A DNA stretch of 58,634 bases from Salinisphaera orenii subsp. halophila YIM 95161. Its GTDB lineage: Bacteria > Pseudomonadota > Gammaproteobacteria > Nevskiales > Salinisphaeraceae. Shown piece by piece: positions 54,580 to 58,634 of this stretch. The stretch is from the NCBI RefSeq assembly GCF_003732545.1, contig NZ_AYKF01000065.1, positions 1 to 58,634 of the forward strand, written 5' to 3'. A program made the translations under genes and the position numbers. The notes under the pieces are model-generated. The model was not told the origin of the DNA. It ran no database searches and worked only from the letters and a program-made list of their open reading frames with translations. Numbering within the stretch: position 1 is the stretch's first letter; every line of letters begins with the position of its first letter.

Positions 54580-56184
54580 ATGAAAAGGCGTTGGTCACGT
54601 GGCCTGCTGTGGGGGTGTGTCGTTTTCGGTCTGGCGGCAATCGCGCCGCTGTCGTTGGCGCAGGATTCGTCCGCTGCCGCCGAGCAGGAGCAGAGCGACG
54701 ATGGCTCGGCGTCCGACGCAGGATCCACGGGAGAGGCGTTCGGCTACGAGGCGGTGGTGGCAAAGGCCAAGGCCCGGGCCGACAAGGCCTACGCCGCCCC
54801 ATCGGGTATCCCCGATTTTCTCGAGGAGCTCGACTGGGCCGGTCTCGACCGCATACAGTTCAAGCGGGATCAGGCGCTGTGGCATGACAGCGATCGTCCG
54901 TTCGAGGCGATGTTCTATCACCCCGGCTCCTATTACACCCACCCGGTCTCGATCCGGCTGATCAATGCCAACGGCGAGGGCCGCTTCGCCTTTGACAAGA
55001 ACCGGTTCAGCTATCCGGACGACAAGATGCGCGAGCGCGTGCCGGATGACCTGGGCTATGCCGGCTTCAAGCTGCTGCACGAGCTCAACCATCCCGAGAA
55101 GATGGACGAGGTGCTGTCCTTTCTCGGCGCCTCGTATTTCCGTGGCCTCGGCGCCGACCAGCATTACGGTCTGTCGGCGCGCGGGCTGGCCATCGATACC
55201 GGGTCCGACGACGGCGAGGAGTTCCCCGCCTTCACCGACTTCTGGCTGGTGGAGCCGGCCGCGGACGACGACACGATGACCGTGTTCGCGTTGCTGGACT
55301 CGCCGAGCGTGGCCGGCGCCTATCGTTTCGAACTCGAGCCGGGCGACGCGACCGTGACGCACGTCGAGATGACGCTGTTCACGCGCAAGGCGATCGACAA
55401 GCTCGGCATCGCGCCGCTGACCAGCATGTTCATGTGGGGCGAGAACAGCCTGTCCCGGCTCGACGACTATCGGCCGGAGGCGCACGATTCCGACGGCCTG
55501 CTGATATCGGCGGCCAACGGCGAATGGCTCTGGCGGCCGCTGGTCAATCCGCAGACGCTGTGGATGAATCAGTTCTCGGCCGAGAACGTCCGCGGTTTCG
55601 GGCTGTTGCAGCGGGATCGCGATTTCGACCACTACCAGGATCTGGACTACGAATACGAGCGGCGCCCGAATGCCTGGATCACGCCCGACGGCGACTGGGG
55701 CGCCGGGCGCCTCGAACTCGTCCAGATCCCCTCGGACAGCGAGGTCAACGACAACATCGCGCTGTACTGGATCCCGAAGGAGTCGGTGAAGGCCGGCCAG
55801 CGGCTGCACTACGCCTATGACATCAAGTGGAGCACCGAGGGCGCGGTCCCGAATTCGCTCGGCCACGCGCAGGCCTCGCGTATCGGCCGGGCTGCGACGG
55901 TGCCCGGCCAGCCACGCAACACCATCCGCGTGGCGATCGAGTTCGTCGGCGGCGAGCTCGGCGGGCTGGAGGATTCCGCGGCCGTGCAGCCCCGGGTGAA
56001 CGCGTTGCGCGACGCCACCATCAACAATATCCAGGCGGTGCGCAATCCCCATACCGGCGGCTGGCGGCTGACGTTTCTGGTGCCGACCGATTCGCTGGAT
56101 TCGCCCCTCGAGCTGCGCGCCTACCTCGCCGGCAAGGAAGGCGGCGCGCTGACGGAGACCTGGAGCTACGCGCTCAAGCCGTGA
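54580..56184 (+). CDS. opgG: Glucan biosynthesis protein G (osmoregulated periplasmic glucans)
   Basis: A 534-residue periplasmic OpgG with a Sec signal peptide (residues 1-27, cleavage near SLA-QDS) and an acidic linker (residues about 28-50). It is needed to process or branch the glucan backbone. The family blocks shared with OpgD here are FEAMFYHPGSYY, GASYFRGLGADQHYGLSARGLAID, FTDFWLVEP, DSPSVAGAYRFE, NVRGFGLLQRDRDFDHYQDL and DGDWGAGRLELVQIP. Its stop overlaps the opgH start (GTGA). Confidence 0.95.
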   Translation: MKRRWSRGLLWGCVVFGLAAIAPLSLAQDSSAAAEQEQSDDGSASDAGSTGEAFGYEAVVAKAKARADKAYAAPSGIPDFLEELDWAGLDRIQFKRDQALWHDSDRPFEAMFYHPGSYYTHPVSIRLINANGEGRFAFDKNRFSYPDDKMRERVPDDLGYAGFKLLHELNHPEKMDEVLSFLGASYFRGLGADQHYGLSARGLAIDTGSDDGEEFPAFTDFWLVEPAADDDTMTVFALLDSPSVAGAYRFELEPGDATVTHVEMTLFTRKAIDKLGIAPLTSMFMWGENSLSRLDDYRPEAHDSDGLLISAANGEWLWRPLVNPQTLWMNQFSAENVRGFGLLQRDRDFDHYQDLDYEYERRPNAWITPDGDWGAGRLELVQIPSDSEVNDNIALYWIPKESVKAGQRLHYAYDIKWSTEGAVPNSLGHAQASRIGRAATVPGQPRNTIRVAIEFVGGELGGLEDSAAVQPRVNALRDATINNIQAVRNPHTGGWRLTFLVPTDSLDSPLELRAYLAGKEGGALTETWSYALKP

Positions 56185-58634
56185 CCGATGCCCCCGCCAG
56201 CGCTGGGCCCCTCGCGGTCGTCGATGATTATCTCTCGCGGCTGAGACTCGGCGATGCGCGCAGACGCGAGCTGCGGGCATGTGTCGCTGCGGAGGCGCCG
56301 GCCGATCGGGCCGAGGCCCTCGACTGCCTGCACCGCCATCTCGCGGCCACCTGCGACGAGGCGACGGCCGACGACCACGAGCGCGATGTGGCCGCGCGCC
56401 TGGACGGCGCCTACCCGGGTCTGCGCTCGCGGATGGCGGGCCGTTCGCGCGCCGGGCTGTTCCGCGGCGCATCGATGCCGGGACTCAACCGGTGGCCCAT
56501 GTCCCCGGCGGATGTGGATCGCCGCCCCTGGCGTTTTCTGTCCCGGGTCTGGCCGGGGCTGCGCCGGGCGCAGCGGCGCCTGCCGCGGGCGGTGCCCAGC
56601 CGCCTGAAGTCGGTGGTGCGCCGGCGCCAGATCCTGCTGGCGCTGATGGTCGCGCTGCCGGCCGCCGGCGCGGCCGCCTACATGGGCACGGTGCTGCCCC
56701 ACCGCGGCGCCACGCTGCTCGAGGGCGTCATCCTGGGTGCCGCCTTTCTCCTGTTCGCCTGGATCCTCGTCGGTTTCTGGACCGCGCTGTCGGGGTTTTT
56801 CGTACTCTGGCGCGGGGATCGCTATCTCGTGCGAGCCGAGCCGGAGGCCGTGCCGGACGACGCCGCCCGCACGGCGATCGTGATGCCGATCTACGAAGAG
56901 GACGTGTCACGCACCTTCGCCGGGCTGCGGGCGATCTACGAGTCGCTGGAGGCCACCGGTCGCCTCGACGGGTTCGATTTCTTCGTGCTCAGCGACTCGA
57001 TCAAGCCGGACACCGTCGCCGCCGAGGAGCGGGCCTGGGCCGACGCCTGCCAGACGCTCGACGCCTTCGGTCGGCTGTTCTATCGCCGCCGGCGTGCACG
57101 GGTGAAGCGCAAGAGCGGCAATCTGGCCGATTTCTGTCGGCGCTGGGGCGGCCATTATCGCTACATGATCGTGCTCGATGCCGATAGCATCATGACCGGC
57201 TCCACGCTCACGCAGCTGGTCGACCGGATGCAGGCCAACCCCAGCGCCGGCCTGATCCAGACGCCGCCGACCGCGGTCAATCGCTCCAGTCTGCTGGCTC
57301 GCGTGCAGCAGTTCGCGACCCGGGTCTACGGCCGCATGTTCGCGGCCGGCCTGCATTACTGGCACCTGGACAATGCCCACTACTGGGGCCACAACGCGAT
57401 CATCCGGATCGCGCCGTTCATGGCCCATTGCGCGCTGCCGCGCCTGCCCGGCCGCGGGGCGCTGTCCGGCGAAATCCTGTCGCACGATTTCGTCGAGGCC
57501 GCGCTCATGCGGCGCGCCGGCTGGGGGGTCTATATCGCCTACGATCTGCCGGGCAGCTATGAAGAGGTCCCGCCCACGCTGCTCGAGGAGCTCGGGCGCG
57601 ATCGACGCTGGTGCCAGGGCAACATCCAGCATATCCGGCTGCTGTTCTCGGACAATCTCGCGCCCGCCCACCGCGCCCTGTTCGCCAACGGGGTGATGGC
57701 CTACACGTCGGCGGCGATCTGGTTCATCTTCCTGCTGCTGTCCAGCGGCGAGGCCGTGCTCGAGGCCTTGCGCACGCCGGACTATTTCCCGGTGGCCGGG
57801 GCGCTGTTCCCGCAGTGGCCGGTCTGGCAGCCGATCTGGGCGATCAGCCTGTTCGTGGCGACGCTGATCGTCCTGTTCCTGCCCAAGATCCTGGGCATGG
57901 CCATGATCATCGCGCGCGGGCGTCAGGCGGATTTCGGCGGCGTCGGCAGCCTGATCGGCTCCACCCTGATCGAGATCGTGCTCACCTCGCTGCTGGCGCC
58001 GATCCGCATGCTGGCGCACACCCGGTTCGTGTTCACGACGATGCTCGGCTGGCAGGTCAAGTGGAACAGCCAGCAGCGAGCGGATGCCCAGGTGGCCTGG
58101 CTGCGGGCGCTGCGGTTCCATCTGCCGGGGATGGTGCTCGCCGCCGTATGGGGCGGGCTGCTGCTCTGGTACACGCCGGGTTTCGCGCCGTGGCTGGCAC
58201 CGATTCTCGTGCCGCTGCTGATCGCGCCGGCGATCACCGTACTGACCTCGCGCACGGATCTCGGCGTCTGGCTGCGCGATCACGATCTGCAGCTGATTCC
58301 CGAGGAGCGCAATCCGCCGCCGGAGTTGTCGCGTCTGGTGGCGCTGCTCGTCGGCGCCCCGGCGGAGCCCGATTTCGCCGCGGTCGTCGTCGACCCCACC
58401 CTCAATGCGCTGCATGTCGGCCTGCAGGGACGTGCGCGGCGGCTGACCCCCGAGCTCGACAGCTATCGCGACGATCTGCTCGTTCAGGTTCTGGAAAACG
58501 GGCCCGGCGCACTCTCGACGGATGAAACGCGGATCCTGCTCGCCGACCCGGCGCGCATGGATCGGCTGCACCGCCGGGTGTGGGCCGAGGTGCCCGCGGC
58601 CTGGGCCGATCGGCTGGGGGGCCCCGCCCCCCCC
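56181..58634 (+). CDS. opgH: Glucans biosynthesis glucosyltransferase H, 3' end beyond the window
   Basis: The frame stays open from GTG 56181 to the window edge (818 codons). OpgH is an inner-membrane glycosyltransferase (GT2) that polymerises UDP-glucose into the linear backbone and extrudes it. The N-terminal cytoplasmic part is followed by two membrane segments near residues 155-215; then IVMPIYEEDVSRTFAGLRAIYES, FVLSDSIKPDT, YRYMIVLDADSIMTG (DxD-type), EILSHDFVEAALMRRAGW (catalytic Asp region), RRWCQGNIQHIRLL (RxxRWCQGN, QxxRW-like) and further membrane helices. E. coli OpgH is 847 residues, so only a short C-terminus is missing. GTG start overlaps opgG. Confidence 0.93.
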   Translation, partial: MTDAPASAGPLAVVDDYLSRLRLGDARRRELRACVAAEAPADRAEALDCLHRHLAATCDEATADDHERDVAARLDGAYPGLRSRMAGRSRAGLFRGASMPGLNRWPMSPADVDRRPWRFLSRVWPGLRRAQRRLPRAVPSRLKSVVRRRQILLALMVALPAAGAAAYMGTVLPHRGATLLEGVILGAAFLLFAWILVGFWTALSGFFVLWRGDRYLVRAEPEAVPDDAARTAIVMPIYEEDVSRTFAGLRAIYESLEATGRLDGFDFFVLSDSIKPDTVAAEERAWADACQTLDAFGRLFYRRRRARVKRKSGNLADFCRRWGGHYRYMIVLDADSIMTGSTLTQLVDRMQANPSAGLIQTPPTAVNRSSLLARVQQFATRVYGRMFAAGLHYWHLDNAHYWGHNAIIRIAPFMAHCALPRLPGRGALSGEILSHDFVEAALMRRAGWGVYIAYDLPGSYEEVPPTLLEELGRDRRWCQGNIQHIRLLFSDNLAPAHRALFANGVMAYTSAAIWFIFLLLSSGEAVLEALRTPDYFPVAGALFPQWPVWQPIWAISLFVATLIVLFLPKILGMAMIIARGRQADFGGVGSLIGSTLIEIVLTSLLAPIRMLAHTRFVFTTMLGWQVKWNSQQRADAQVAWLRALRFHLPGMVLAAVWGGLLLWYTPGFAPWLAPILVPLLIAPAITVLTSRTDLGVWLRDHDLQLIPEERNPPPELSRLVALLVGAPAEPDFAAVVVDPTLNALHVGLQGRARRLTPELDSYRDDLLVQVLENGPGALSTDETRILLADPARMDRLHRRVWAEVPAAWADRLGGPAPP

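Overview
The window is GC-rich throughout and densely packed with genes on both strands. Conserved genes (atpIBEFHAGDC preceded by parAB and rsmG, queA, glnS, pdxH, mscL, opgG/opgH/opgD, an alanine-rich Lpp/OprI-type lipoprotein) point to a Gram-negative, high-GC gammaproteobacterium. The combination of wax-ester synthase, two osmoregulated periplasmic glucan (OPG) loci and this base composition would fit a salt-tolerant genus such as Salinisphaera, but that name is an inference. Nothing looks like a prophage, transposase, integron or CRISPR array; it reads as ordinary chromosome.

Layout. 1-9 kb: small metabolic genes (DUF2905, deaminase, tautomerase, MFS transporter, nitronate monooxygenase, cupin, diguanylate cyclase, hotdog thioesterase) and a patatin phospholipase gene split by one in-frame TGA. 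9-20 kb: lipoprotein/DUF4105 pair, opgD, thioesterase, GST, flavin oxidoreductases, a Kef-type antiporter and a PAP2 phosphatase. 20-26.6 kb: a frameshifted DUF1206 gene, queA, glycine-zipper lipoprotein, universal stress protein, mscL overlapping a thioesterase gene, and a sodium:solute symporter. 26.6-27.6 kb is gene-free and carries a perfect 13-bp hairpin.

27.6-41.5 kb: SRPBCC/methyltransferase pair, SelO, a 3-hydroxyisobutyryl-CoA hydrolase-like gene, the Lpp-like lipoprotein convergent with an L,D-transpeptidase, dodecin-pdxH, acrylyl-CoA reductase followed by 2-methylcitrate synthase, a MAPEG protein, wax-ester synthase, a 2-hydroxyacid dehydrogenase and an uncharacterised soluble protein. 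41.6-53.1 kb: glnS-rsmG-parA-parB, a terminator, a clear sigma70-type promoter and the complete ATP synthase operon with its own terminator. 53.2-58.6 kb: an uncharacterised putative outer-membrane beta-barrel, then opgG overlapping opgH, which runs off the right edge.

Shared themes are the cell envelope and osmotic stress (two OPG loci, MscL, Kef antiporter, Lpp plus transpeptidase), acyl-CoA and storage-lipid metabolism (four thioesterase or hydrolase genes, propionyl-CoA handling, WS/DGAT), and the near-origin par/atp core. Two genes (patatin, DUF1206) are each broken by a single base change and could be true pseudogenes or sequence errors. I saw no convincing new defence or mobile system; the most useful leads are the disrupted patatin, the hairpin repeat, the barrel gene beside opgGH, and hairpins at the ends of atpE and atpA.
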